From assembly GCA_963708625.1 (NCBI GenBank), contig CAVPSV010000004.1:1488001-1552000 (forward strand): 64,000 nt of DNA. Direction: 5' to 3'. Below, one piece after another: positions 1 through 10,509 of the stretch. The DNA is from DASXIF01 sp036498145. GTDB taxonomy: Bacteria > Actinomycetota > Actinomycetes > Mycobacteriales > Jatrophihabitantaceae. Both the position numbers and the translations under genes were made by a program. How positions within the stretch are numbered: position 1 is the stretch's first letter; each line of letters opens with the position of its first letter. The notes beneath the pieces were generated by a model. It worked only from the letters and a program-made list of their open reading frames with translations. It had not been told where the DNA came from and did no database searches.

Positions 1-1
1 C

Positions 2-1003
2 CAGCAAGCCGGTCTGTTTCCGCACCGCACCATCGTCGACAACATCGCAACGGTGCCGGTGCTGCTCGGCCAGGACAAGAAGCAGGCGCGGACCCGGGCA
101 CACGAGCTGATGGAGATGGTCGGGCTGTCTCCGCAGCTCGCCGGGCGCTACCCGGTGCAACTGTCCGGCGGCCAGCAGCAGCGTGTCGGGGTGGCCCGCG
201 CGCTGGCTGCCGACCCGCCGATCATGTTGATGGACGAGCCGTTCAGTGCGGTCGATCCGGTCGTCCGCGATCAGCTGCAGCAGGAGTTCCTGCGCCTGCA
301 GGCCGAGATCAGCAAGACGATCGTGTTCGTCACCCACGACATCGACGAGGCGATCAAGCTCGGCGACCAGGTGGCGGTGCTCAAGGTGGGCGGCCGGCTG
401 GCGCAGATCGCCACGCCGGCGGAGTTGCTGGCCCGTCCCGCCGACTCCTTCGTCGCCGGGTTCGTCGGGCGCGACCGCGGCTACCGCGCACTCGGCTTCA
501 CCCACCCGGGCTCGATCCCGGTGACGCCGGAACCGACGGTGCGCCTCGGCAGCGACATCCGCAGCGCGATCGGCCTCACCCCCGACGGCTGGGTGCTGGT
601 CGTCGACGACGACGGCGCGCCGCAGGGCTGGCTCGCGCTGTCCGGCGTGCCCGAGGAGTCTCTGTCCGGGCCCGTCACCGAGGAGCTGCTCAACCTCGGC
701 GGCACCATCGCCACCGAGGACGGCACGTTGCGCGAGGCGCTGGACTCCGCGCTGTCATCGCCCAGCGGCCGCGGCGTCATCGTCGGAGCCGACGGGCACG
801 TGCTCGGCACCGTGCTGCCCTCCACCGTCGTGGCGTTGATCGAGGAGCAGGCCCGCCGCACTCGTGCCGCCGCGGCGCAGCACGCCCAAGCGAACGCCGC
901 CCAGGCGAACGCTGCCCAGGCGAACGCGGCATCGGCGAGCGATGCACAGCACGCCCCGGCGAGCGATGCACAGCACGCCCCGGCGAGCGGTGCGCACCCA
1001 TGA
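2..1003 (+). CDS. Osmoprotectant ABC transporter ATP-binding protein (5' truncated)
   Basis: This is the cytoplasmic ATPase of an OpuC/ProV-type quaternary-amine (glycine betaine, choline, carnitine) importer. The start lies outside the window: the frame is open from base 2 and begins at the Q-loop (QQAGLFPH), so Walker A is missing. Visible motifs are the ABC signature LSGGQQQRVGVARAL near nt 161-205, Walker B IMLMDEP near 223-243 and the H-loop VTHD. A C-terminal part of about 150 residues looks like the CBS-type regulatory region of OpuCA/ProV. The protein ends in an Ala/Gln/Asn-rich tail built from short tandem repeats. Its stop overlaps the start of the first permease (ATGA), so it is translationally coupled to the rest of the operon. 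The substrate is inferred from the two permeases and the ProX/OpuAC-like binding protein downstream. Confidence 0.9.
   Translation, partial: QQAGLFPHRTIVDNIATVPVLLGQDKKQARTRAHELMEMVGLSPQLAGRYPVQLSGGQQQRVGVARALAADPPIMLMDEPFSAVDPVVRDQLQQEFLRLQAEISKTIVFVTHDIDEAIKLGDQVAVLKVGGRLAQIATPAELLARPADSFVAGFVGRDRGYRALGFTHPGSIPVTPEPTVRLGSDIRSAIGLTPDGWVLVVDDDGAPQGWLALSGVPEESLSGPVTEELLNLGGTIATEDGTLREALDSALSSPSGRGVIVGADGHVLGTVLPSTVVALIEEQARRTRAAAAQHAQANAAQANAAQANAASASDAQHAPASDAQHAPASGAHP
887..1000 (+). repeat. In-frame tandem repeats in the tail of the ABC ATPase
   Basis: Three 15-bp units (887-931, variants of CAGGCGAACGCTGCC) are followed by two exact 24-bp units (933-956 and 957-980) and a partial third (981-1000). 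All are multiples of three, so they encode Ala/Gln/Asn and Ala/Ser/His repeats without breaking the frame. They probably form a flexible, length-variable C-terminal linker. Confidence 0.85.
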
Positions 1004-1662
1004 CGGCGATCTGGCACTACTTCCGCAACGACCAGTCGGAGATCCTGCACTGGTTGTGGACCACGCTGTGGCTTGCCGCAATCCCGGTGCTGGCGGGGTT
1101 GGCGATATCGCTGCCGATCGGCTGGGCCGCGAGCCGGTTCCGCTGGACGTACCCGCCGCTCGTCAGCATCTCCGGGCTGCTCTACACCATCCCGTCCATC
1201 GTGCTGTTCCTGGTGCTGCCCGGCATTCTCGGCACCGGCATCCTCGACCCGGTCAACGTCGCCGTCGCGCTCACCGTGTACTGCGTCGCGCTGCTGGTGC
1301 GCGTGATCGCCGATGGCTTGTCCTCGGTGGACGAGATCACCCTGGCCGCCGCATCGGCGATGGGATACACGAATCGGCAGCGGTTGCTCGCGGTGCAGCT
1401 GCCGCTCGCCGTGCCGGTGATCGGGGCCGGCCTGCGGGTCGCGGCCGTGTCGAACGTCAGCCTGGTCGCGGTGGCGTCGGCGATCGGCGTCTCCCAGCTC
1501 GGATCGCTGTTCACCGCTGGTTACAACCTGCCCAAGAACCAGTCCACGCCGATCTGGCTCGGACTGATCATGTTCGTGCTGGTCGCGTTGGTGTTCGACG
1601 CGATCGTGCTGATCGGCGTGCGGCTGCTGACGCCATGGCGACGGGCGGTGGCGGCGAAATGA
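1000..1662 (+). CDS. Osmoprotectant ABC transporter permease (OpuCB/ProW type)
   Basis: Integral membrane permease of 220 residues in the binding-protein-dependent inner-membrane family. It has about five to six hydrophobic segments and a typical EAA loop near residues 110-140 (AAASAMGYTNRQRLLAVQLP), which contacts the ATPase. The start ATG overlaps the stop of the upstream ATPase gene (ATGA), and its own stop overlaps the next permease start in the same way. That indicates a tightly coupled operon. Together with the second permease it would form the heterodimeric channel for compatible solutes such as glycine betaine; the exact substrate cannot be read from the sequence. Confidence 0.9.
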   Translation: MTAIWHYFRNDQSEILHWLWTTLWLAAIPVLAGLAISLPIGWAASRFRWTYPPLVSISGLLYTIPSIVLFLVLPGILGTGILDPVNVAVALTVYCVALLVRVIADGLSSVDEITLAAASAMGYTNRQRLLAVQLPLAVPVIGAGLRVAAVSNVSLVAVASAIGVSQLGSLFTAGYNLPKNQSTPIWLGLIMFVLVALVFDAIVLIGVRLLTPWRRAVAAK

Positions 1663-2492
1663 GCATCGTGATCGCCGACGGGGCGAGTCTGCCGCGCCTG
1701 GGTTTGGTCCCCGGCTGGCTCACCACCGCTGCGCACTGGTGGGGCCCGCACGGCCTGCTGGTCTCGCTGCGCGAACACGTCGTCTACACCGTGGTGGCGG
1801 TGCTCGTGGCCGCGCTGATCGCCTTGCCACTCGGCCTGCTCATCGGTCACACCGGCCGAGGTGTCGTGCTGGTCGTGGGCCTGGCGAACGCGGTGCGCGC
1901 GGTGCCGGCGTTCGGCCTGCTGCTGCTGCTCGCGGTCACGATCACGCCGAAGATCCACGATCAGTCCGGGCTGAGCTGGCTGGTGGCACCGGGCGGAGTC
2001 CCGTATGTGATTCCGGTCGAGATCGTCCTGATCATCCTGGCGATCCCGCCGATCCTCACCAGCACCTACGCCGGCGTGCAGAACGTCGACCCCGCAGCGC
2101 GCGACGCCGCCAGCGGCATGGGCATGCGCGGCGGCCAGGTGCTGCGCCAGGTGGAGTTCCCGATCGCGCTGCCGTTGATTCTGTCCGGAATCCGCAGCGC
2201 CACGCTGCAGGTGATCGCGACTGCGACGATCGCCGCGTTCCTGCCGTTCCTCGGCGGCCTCGGCTACATCATCTTCAACGGGCTGCCGCAGATCAACGAC
2301 GTCAACGTTGGCTACCCGGCAATGCTCAGCGCCGGGCTGCTCGTGGCGTTGCTCGCCGTGGTGGCCGAGCTGTCGCTCATCGGAGTGCAACGGCTTGTTG
2401 TGTCACCGGGGGTGTCCGGGCACTTCCGGACCAGCCCCACCTACGAGGTCACCGTCACCGAGCGCGCGGAGGTGGCCGCTGCCAAGTCGTGA
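1659..2492 (+). CDS. Osmoprotectant ABC transporter permease (OpuCD/ProW type)
   Basis: Second permease of the importer, 277 residues. The ATG at 1659 overlaps the preceding stop (ATGA). The protein has an N-terminal extension of about 40 residues, then several transmembrane helices and an EAA loop (DAASGMGMRGGQVLRQVEFP, around residues 147-166). A longer open frame extends upstream through the first permease, but that part is a frame shadow. The C-terminus carries a hydrophilic tail of about 30 residues after the last helix. The gene is followed by about 100 bp and then the binding-protein gene, so the set reads ATPase-permease-permease-binding protein. Confidence 0.9.
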   Translation: MSIVIADGASLPRLGLVPGWLTTAAHWWGPHGLLVSLREHVVYTVVAVLVAALIALPLGLLIGHTGRGVVLVVGLANAVRAVPAFGLLLLLAVTITPKIHDQSGLSWLVAPGGVPYVIPVEIVLIILAIPPILTSTYAGVQNVDPAARDAASGMGMRGGQVLRQVEFPIALPLILSGIRSATLQVIATATIAAFLPFLGGLGYIIFNGLPQINDVNVGYPAMLSAGLLVALLAVVAELSLIGVQRLVVSPGVSGHFRTSPTYEVTVTERAEVAAAKS

Positions 2493-2594
2493 GCTGGCCG
2501 AACCGCCGCGCCGGCCGCCCGCCCTCGGTGCATGCGCATCACGCGCACGCACGCACATACCCACGCTGATACATAGTCCCCACAAGGAGAAACG

Positions 2595-3519
2595 ATGAGA
2601 AGCAGGTTCGCTACCGGGGTCACCGCCGCGTTGGCGCTGACGCTGAGCCTCACTGCATGCAGTTCCAGCAAGAAGTCGCCGGCCGCCGGGTTCCACCGGC
2701 ACCGGCTCGGGCGCTTCGGCCGGCAGCCTGACCGTGGGCTCGGCCGACTTTCCGGAGAGCGTCCTACTCGCCGACATCTACGCCGATGCGCTGAGCGCCA
2801 AGGGCGTCAAGGTCACCAAGAAGCTCAACATCGGCGAGCGCTCGGTGTACTTCACCGCGCTGAAGGGCGGCTCGATCAACTTCTTCCCCGAGTACAGCGG
2901 CTCGATCCTCGCCTACCTCGACGCCAAGTCGACGGCGAAGACCCCGGCTGACGTGGCTGCCGCGTTGCCGGCCGCACTCGGCAGTGCGCTGACCCCGCTG
3001 AACTATGCCCAGGCGCAGGACAGTGACACCATCACCGTCACGCAGGCGACCGCGACGAAGTACAACCTCAAGTCCATCGCCGACCTGGCGCCGGTGGCCA
3101 AGGATCTGGTGTTCGGCGCTCCGGCGGCGTTCCAGACCCGGCCGGATGGCATCCCGGCGCTCAAGAGCGTCTACGGCGTGACGTTCAAGTCGTTCACCGC
3201 GCTGAGCGCGAGCGGCACCGTCACCGTGTCGGCGCTGAAGAACGGCAGCATCCAGGCCGGTGACATCTTCTCCACCGATCCGTCGTTGGCCGCTAACCAC
3301 TTCGTGGCGCTGCAGGATCCGAAGAGCATGTTCGCCGCGCAGAACATCATCCCGATCGTCACCACGGCCAAGCTGAACCAGACGATCAAGGACGCGACGA
3401 ACGCGGTGTCGGCGAAGCTGGACACCACAACGCTGGCGACCCTGGTGGCGGATGTGGCCAACGGACAGCAGCCGGACAGCGTCGCGAAGACCTGGCTGTC
3501 GAGTCAGGGCCTGGGCTGA
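2595..3519 (+). pseudogene. Glycine betaine/choline-type substrate-binding lipoprotein, one frameshift
   Basis: Extracytoplasmic solute-binding lipoprotein (OpuAC/ProX-like) of the upstream ABC importer. It starts at ATG 2595 after an AAGGAGAAACG ribosome-binding site. The signal peptide has a clear lipobox (SLTAC, Cys near residue 22), followed by a Ser/Gly linker. The frame then shifts: GCCGGGTTCC near 2684-2693 carries one base too many for the linker to continue into the mature domain (VGSADFPESVLLADIYADAL), which is otherwise intact to the stop at 3519. The mature domain has the expected length of about 270 residues with the FPEYSGS element typical of this family. Because the rest is undamaged, a sequencing insertion is more likely than true decay. 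Confidence 0.8.
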
Positions 3520-3538
3520 CCCTGACCCTCACCCTCAG

Positions 3539-3587
3539 CACGTGGGGAGTTTTCTTCCCGGAATCCGGGAAGAAAACGCCCCACGTG
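3539..3587. terminator. Near-perfect 23-bp hairpin terminator
   Basis: Two 23-bp arms (3539-3561 and 3565-3587) are inverted complements with one mismatch, separated by the three-base loop AAT. The arms begin CACGTGGGG and end with TTCTTCCCGG. It lies 20 bp past the binding-protein stop and just before hutF, so it should end the transporter transcript. There is no U-tract. It resembles the hairpins at 18993 and 36692. Confidence 0.75.
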
Positions 3588-3604
3588 TGGGTGAGTGAGC
3601 GCGG

Positions 3605-4927
3605 ATGAGACGCGCGTACGTCGCGGAGTACGCCTGGCTGGGCGACGGTCCGCAGGCGGAGGTACGCATCGAGATCGTCGACGGCCGACTCGCCGTCGTC
3701 ACCGCGGGTGCGACACGTCGCCCTGGTGATCAATCACTGCCCGGGTTGACGCTGCCCGGCATCGCCAACACGCACAGCCACGCCTTCCACCGCGCGCTGC
3801 GGGGACGTACGCACGCCGACGGCGACACGTTCTGGAGTTGGCGTGCGCTGATGTACCGCGCCGCGGCTGCCCTGAACCCCGACCGCTACCTGGTCCTCGC
3901 CCGGGCCACGTTTGCGGAGATGGCATTGGCCGGCATCGCCAGCGTCGGCGAGTTCCACTACCTGCATCACCGGCCGGACGGCTCCCACTACGCCGACCAG
4001 AACGAAATGGGCGAGGCGTTGCTGCATGCGGCAGCCGAGGCCGGCATCCGCATCACGCTGCTGGACACCTGTTACCTGGCCGGCGGCCTCGGCCCGGACG
4101 GACCGGAACCGCTCTCACCGGAGCAGGCGGCATTCGGCGACGCGAACGTCCATGCATGGGCCGAGCGCGTCGCCGCGATCGCCGAAAGGCCGCACGCCCG
4201 TATCGGCGCCGCGGTGCATTCGGTACGTGCGGTGCCGCGCGAGGCGCTGCCCGTCGTCGCCGAGTTCGCTCGCGGGCGCCCGCTGCACGTGCACGTGTCC
4301 GAGCAAGCGACTGAGAACGAGCAGTGCCTGGCGGCGTACGGGCTGACTCCGACGTCGTTGCTGGCCGAGTCCGGGGTACTGGGCGCCCGCACCACGGCGG
4401 TGCACGCCACGCACCTGAGCGACGGCGATGTCGCAGCACTCGGAGCGTCGCACACATTCGTCGCGTTATGTCCGACCACTGAACGCGATCTCGCGGACGG
4501 CATCGGCCCGGCCGGCGAGCTACGCGACGCAGGCGTGCCGCTGACCCTCGGCAGTGATCAGCACGCGCTGATCGATCCGTTCGAGGAAGCCCGGGCGCTC
4601 GAGATGGACGAGCGGCTACGCACCGGTATGCGTGGCACGTTCTCCCCGGCGGCGTTGATTCGCGCGCTCACCACGGACGGGCAGCGCAGCCTGGGCTGGG
4701 ACGACGCGGGTGAGATCGCGGTCGGCCGGCGCGCCGATCTCACCTCGTTCCGGCTCGACTCGGTCCGCACGGCCGGTGCTGATCCGGCGCAGGCGGTGCT
4801 TGCCGCGTCCGCGGCCGACGTGCACTCCGTCATCGTCGACGGCGTGCCGGTGGTGACCGATGGCCGGCACGTCCTCGGCGACGTCGCCGCTCTCCTCGCC
4901 GAGTCCATCCGTCCGCTCGTCGGCTGA
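3605..4927 (+). CDS. hutF: Formimidoylglutamate deiminase
   Basis: Amidohydrolase of 440 residues converting N-formimidoyl-L-glutamate to N-formyl-L-glutamate in histidine degradation. The metal-binding motif THSH follows the first beta-sheet domain (about residues 58-61). Other family marks are WRALMYR, QNEMGEALLHA, the loop HVHVSEQ with the metal-ligand histidine, HATHLSD, and GSDQHALIDPFEEARALE, which carries the catalytic Asp region. This follows the HutF pattern rather than guanine deaminase. No other hut gene is in the window, so the pathway partners must lie elsewhere. It follows the terminator hairpin at 3539-3587 and converges with the SRPBCC gene, with only 6 bp between the stops. 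Confidence 0.85.
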   Translation: MRRAYVAEYAWLGDGPQAEVRIEIVDGRLAVVTAGATRRPGDQSLPGLTLPGIANTHSHAFHRALRGRTHADGDTFWSWRALMYRAAAALNPDRYLVLARATFAEMALAGIASVGEFHYLHHRPDGSHYADQNEMGEALLHAAAEAGIRITLLDTCYLAGGLGPDGPEPLSPEQAAFGDANVHAWAERVAAIAERPHARIGAAVHSVRAVPREALPVVAEFARGRPLHVHVSEQATENEQCLAAYGLTPTSLLAESGVLGARTTAVHATHLSDGDVAALGASHTFVALCPTTERDLADGIGPAGELRDAGVPLTLGSDQHALIDPFEEARALEMDERLRTGMRGTFSPAALIRALTTDGQRSLGWDDAGEIAVGRRADLTSFRLDSVRTAGADPAQAVLAASAADVHSVIVDGVPVVTDGRHVLGDVAALLAESIRPLVG

Positions 4928-4933
4928 ACCCGT

Positions 4934-5515
4934 TCAGGTCGGGCCGGCGGTCTCGGCAAGGTGCTTGAGGTTGAGCAGTTGGCGGCGCGCCATCACTAGA
5001 TCGCCGATGCACAGCGCCGGGCCGAACAGTCGCCCGCGCGGCGCGATGAGCTTCATCAACAGCCGGGTGCGCTCACCCTCGGGCACCAGCACGTACGAGA
5101 TGACCACGCCAAGGAGCTGCCCGGTGTAGTCGCTCGGTGCGTGCACACTCAGCACGCGTCCGACCGGCCCGGTCAATGCCGTCGTGAACGGTTCGCCCTC
5201 GCGCGGGTCGGGCCGGCCGCGCAGCTCGCGCGGTGATCGGCGAGCGCGGTTGTCGATCCAGTCATAGGAATACGGCGCCAACCGGATCTGCGCGACCCAC
5301 GGCCAGACCCGCTCTGCGGTGGCGTGCACAGTGACGCCGCGCCACGCCTGGATCGCGGGCGAGCGCACGTACGTGTCGCATGGATAGCGACGTGTGACCT
5401 CGGCGTCGGACACACCCCACCGCTCGGCTATCACCGCACCATCGTCCCGCTGGCGCCGGTCGCGGTCGCAACCGCCTCCGGCGCGGGACCATCCCGCCGC
5501 GCGGCACGCCGGCAC
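4934..5515 (-). CDS. SRPBCC-family lipid/ligand-binding protein
   Basis: Predicted 193-residue protein with the look of a START/SRPBCC (polyketide cyclase-like) domain. An N-terminal beta strand carries VTVHATAERVWPWVAQI, which is the usual family opening (beta strand then helix with VWPWVAQ). Later comes a bulky central part and a C-terminal helix. The longest frame starts at 5515, but the first 27 residues are arginine-rich and unconvincing. A GTG at 5434, giving VIAERWGVSDAEV, is the more likely start and yields 166 residues. The gene overlaps nothing, converges with hutF and is 6 bp downstream of the acyl-CoA ligase, so the two may be co-transcribed. Ligand unknown. Confidence 0.6.
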   Translation of the reverse strand: MPACRAAGWSRAGGGCDRDRRQRDDGAVIAERWGVSDAEVTRRYPCDTYVRSPAIQAWRGVTVHATAERVWPWVAQIRLAPYSYDWIDNRARRSPRELRGRPDPREGEPFTTALTGPVGRVLSVHAPSDYTGQLLGVVISYVLVPEGERTRLLMKLIAPRGRLFGPALCIGDLVMARRQLLNLKHLAETAGPT

Positions 5516-5521
5516 GGCCCA

Positions 5522-7432
5522 TCAGGCCAGCAATCGGGCCTTTGCCTGGGTGAACTCCTCGTCGGTGAGAGCGCCCATGTCTCGAAGTTCGGCCAGGCGC
5601 TCCAGCGAACGGATCAACTCCTCGGTCTCGTCCGCGGTGGGTACCGGTGCGCTCAGCGCCGGCGCGCTGGCCGCCGCCGGCTCGAGCGGCGTGGTCGGGT
5701 AATCGATCGACTCGTCGGACACGACGCGCGCGTGCGCCGTTTCATGCTCGGTGCGCAGCACTCGCCGCAACACCTTGCCGAGCATGTTCGTGGGCAGGTC
5801 GGTGCGGAACTCGAACAGCGTGGGCACCTTGTACGCGACGAGCTTGAATGCGCAGTACGCGCGCAACTCGTCCTCGCTCGCGTGTTGCCCGTCGGCGAAG
5901 ACGACGTAGGCCTTCACCGTCTCGCCGCGATAGAAGTGCGGTACTCCGACGGCCGCACTCGTCGCCACCGCCGGGTGCGCGTTGAGCACGTCCTCGATCT
6001 CGGACGGGAAGATGCTGAACCCGCTTGCCAGGATCACGTCGCGCTTGCGGTCCACGATGGTGACGAAGCCGTCGTTGTCCATGACCGCGACGTCGCCGGT
6101 GTGCAGCCAACCGTCAGACAACATCGCGGCCGATTCCTCGGGTTGGTTCCAGTAGCCGCTGAACACCTGCGGACCGCGCACCCAGAGTTCACCGGCCGCG
6201 CCGAGCGGAACGTCGTGGCTGGCGTCGTCGACGTCCACGATGCGCACGTCGGTGCCGGGCACCGGCACGCCGATCGTGCCGGCGCGGGCGTTCTCGTTGA
6301 GCGGATTGGCCAGCGCCACCGGGGAACTCTCGGTCAGGCCGTAGCCCTCGACGAGTCGAGCGCCGGTGACCTGCTCGAACTTCTTCACCGTCTCCGGGGG
6401 CAGCCGCATGGCACCGGACACACAGGTGCGGATCGAACTCAGGTCGTGTTTGCCGCTGCGCCGCGATCGCACGATGAGCTCATACATCGGCGGCACACCG
6501 GGAAAGACCGTAGGCCGCCATTTGTCGATGGCCGCGTACAGCAGTCCCAGTTCGAAGGTGGGCAGCAGCACCAGCGTGCCGGCCACCAGCATGTTCATGG
6601 TGAGGCACATGGTCAGGCCGTACACGTGGAACATCGGCAGCGCGGCCAGGATCGTCTCCTCGCCGCGCTCCATCTCCGGATCCCAGGACGCGGCCTGGTA
6701 GGCGTTGGCGACCAGGTTCCGGTGCGTCAGCATCGCGCCCTTAGGCAGCCCGGTGGTGCCACCGGTGTACTGCAGCAGCGCCAGATCGGTTTCCGGCGCG
6801 ATGAGCGTGAGCGGTGCTTGCGCGTGCGAGGCGAGCAACTCGCTGAACTGCAATACGTCCGCGTCTTCGGGCAGTTCCGCGACGAGCTGCTCTCGCTTGG
6901 CGCGCACACCGCTGAACGGCAGCCGCAGCGCAAGCCTCTTGCCGGACGGCAAGTAGTCGGCGAGCGACGTGACGATGACGTGCTCGAGCGCGGTATCCGG
7001 TCTGGCTTCGGCCAGTCGGGCATATGCGCCGTCGTAGACGATCGCGACGGTGGCGCCGCTGTCTGCGAGCTGATGCTGGAACTCCGGCGGCGTGTACAGC
7101 GGGTTGTGCTGCACGACGACGGCGCCCAGCCGAAGTGCAGCGAAGAATGCGATAACCGCTTGCGGGCAATTGGGCAGGATCAGTGCGATGCGGTCACCCT
7201 TGCGCACGCCCAGCTCGTGCAGCGCGCCGGCGAAGTGATCGACGGACTCGGCCAGTGCCCGGTAGGTCATGCTGCGGCCCAGGAACACCAACGCCTTGCG
7301 ATTTCCGAAGTCCGCGGCAGCGTCCTCGAGGAACCGGGTCAATGGCACGTCCGGGACGTTGATCCGGTCGATCACCCCGGGCGCGTACCAGCGCCGCCAT
7401 CGGCGCTCGTCGTATACGTCCGAAATGGTCAT
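5522..7432 (-). CDS. Long-chain fatty-acid-CoA ligase (AMP-forming) with C-terminal SHOCT-like domain
   Basis: 636-residue member of the ANL superfamily activating a carboxylate, probably a fatty acid, to its CoA thioester via the acyl-adenylate. Core motifs are present: YTGGTTGLPKGAMLTHRNL (P-loop, about residues 219-237), YGLTES, HTGDVAVMDNDGF, the hinge DRKRDVILASGF, and the catalytic lysine in NMLGKVLRR. The catalytic part ends near residue 560. A Pro/Ala linker follows, then about 35 residues (ELIRSLERLAELRDMGALTDEE plus an FxxAKxxLL ending) that match the short SHOCT oligomerisation domain, an unusual fusion for a ligase. The gene is divergent from dnaK with about 400 bp between them. 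The precise acyl substrate cannot be read from the sequence. Confidence 0.88.
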   Translation of the reverse strand: MTISDVYDERRWRRWYAPGVIDRINVPDVPLTRFLEDAAADFGNRKALVFLGRSMTYRALAESVDHFAGALHELGVRKGDRIALILPNCPQAVIAFFAALRLGAVVVQHNPLYTPPEFQHQLADSGATVAIVYDGAYARLAEARPDTALEHVIVTSLADYLPSGKRLALRLPFSGVRAKREQLVAELPEDADVLQFSELLASHAQAPLTLIAPETDLALLQYTGGTTGLPKGAMLTHRNLVANAYQAASWDPEMERGEETILAALPMFHVYGLTMCLTMNMLVAGTLVLLPTFELGLLYAAIDKWRPTVFPGVPPMYELIVRSRRSGKHDLSSIRTCVSGAMRLPPETVKKFEQVTGARLVEGYGLTESSPVALANPLNENARAGTIGVPVPGTDVRIVDVDDASHDVPLGAAGELWVRGPQVFSGYWNQPEESAAMLSDGWLHTGDVAVMDNDGFVTIVDRKRDVILASGFSIFPSEIEDVLNAHPAVATSAAVGVPHFYRGETVKAYVVFADGQHASEDELRAYCAFKLVAYKVPTLFEFRTDLPTNMLGKVLRRVLRTEHETAHARVVSDESIDYPTTPLEPAAASAPALSAPVPTADETEELIRSLERLAELRDMGALTDEEFTQAKARLLA

Positions 7433-7833
7433 TCGAGAAATTGAATCACCGTGGGCTTACACCCGCCATAGGCCCCGTAGCGGCAACTGGTGCGAGCGTC
7501 ATAAATCACTCAAAACGGCCAACGAACCCGGCAAATCCTGCACACACAGAAGACCATCCGGGCGAGGTCGCACTTAACACCGAGTAGACGCGAGGCTCGT
7601 TTCAGGTCGCAATGCCTTCGCGCCGCAATTGACGGCTGGGCCGACGTCGAACGCCGATGACGACAGCGGTGTGACTCAGTTCACGTCAGGCGCGGGAACT
7701 TGAGCGGACCAGACTCAGTTCTTTTGACAGTGGCTCACGCCAGGGAGCACGATATCTGGCAGCGCCCGGGAGCCGGCAGGGCCGGCTTCCTCCTAGACAG
7801 ACCTGGACACACGGTACGAAGGAGCAACCAAAC
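7433..7833. other. Intergenic region between the ligase and dnaK (no gene seen)
   Basis: This 401-bp divergent promoter region has no supported ORF. It is less GC-rich than the flanking genes. It holds the HAIR-like box at 7700-7720, a TTGACA hexamer at 7725-7730 that could be a -35 element, and the GGAG ribosome-binding site of dnaK near 7820. The -10 element is not convincing at a normal spacing. Confidence 0.6.
7700..7720 (+). promoter_or_regulatory. HAIR-like operator for HspR upstream of dnaK
   Basis: CTTGAGC, seven bases, ACTCAGT. This matches the known HspR-associated inverted repeat (CTTGAGT-N7-ACTCAAG) at 11 of 14 positions with the correct spacing. It lies 114 bp upstream of the dnaK start and just before a TTGACA hexamer, where a repressor would block transcription. 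Binding by the HspR encoded four genes downstream is inference from the family. Confidence 0.65.
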
Positions 7834-9725
<1,892 letters not shown>

Positions 9726-9729
<4 letters not shown>

Positions 9730-10460
9730 CTGAGAGCCGTGAATCCAACGGCCTCACGGACGAGCCGGACCGGGTCGTCTTCCGCGACAAACGGAAGATC
9801 GACCCGGTGACCGGCCAGGCACGCAAGGACACCGCGCCCGACCGGCCAACGCCGGCGGGCGCGGCACCTGCGTCCGGGGAGGCTGCCGACATCGCCGAGC
9901 TACAGGCCGCGGTTGCCGAACGCACCGCCGACCTGCAGCGAGTGCAGGCCGAGTACGCGAACTATCGCAAGCGCGCCGAGCGCGACCGACTCGCCGCCGG
10001 AGATGCTGCTATCAGCAGGGTGCTCGTAGAACTGCTGCCGGTGCTCGACGACATCGACCGCGCGCGCGAGCACGGTGACCTCAGCGGAGCGTTGAAGGCC
10101 GTCGCCGATCATCTGGAGCGGATCTTCGACAAGCTCGGTGTGGAGGCATTCGGCGAGGTGGGCGATCCGTTCGACCCGTCCATCCACGAGGCCGTGTTGC
10201 ACAGCGAGTCCGATGACGTCGCGGTACCGACCAGCACGTCCGTGATGCGCCGCGGCTACAAGCACGGCGAACGGCTGCTGCGACCGGCGATGGTGGGGGT
10301 GACCGATCCGGTGCACTTCGCTGCGCCGGTGGCGGCGGACACCGACGGTGTCGACGGTGCAGGAAGGGCCGGCGGCCCGGGCGGTACCGACGAACAGCTG
10401 ATCGAAGACGCGGTCCTCGATCAGCCGACGGACGGCGTGAGCACCGACGACAACGAGTAA
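9726..10460 (+). CDS. grpE: Nucleotide exchange factor GrpE
   Basis: 244-residue co-chaperone that releases ADP from DnaK. It starts with GTG overlapping the dnaK stop. After a disordered acidic/Pro-rich N-terminus comes the long dimerisation helix (AELQAAVAERTADLQRVQAE, about residues 57-76, then YANYRKRAERDR). The C-terminal beta domain contains FDPSIHEAV and a region ending RRGYKHGERLLRPAMVGV (about residues 174-191). A further 50-residue acidic/Gly tail is longer than in many GrpE proteins. It lies 49 bp upstream of dnaJ in the same operon. Confidence 0.97.
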
Positions 10461-10509
10461 CGACGACGAGTAACGACAACGACATCCGGACGGGAGGTGA
10501 CATCGAGCG

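Noticed and set aside
5324..7444. 706-residue plus-strand open frame opposite the acyl-CoA ligase
   Set aside because: Composition is Arg/Gln/His/Val-rich with no motif, while the minus strand shows a full adenylate-forming enzyme.
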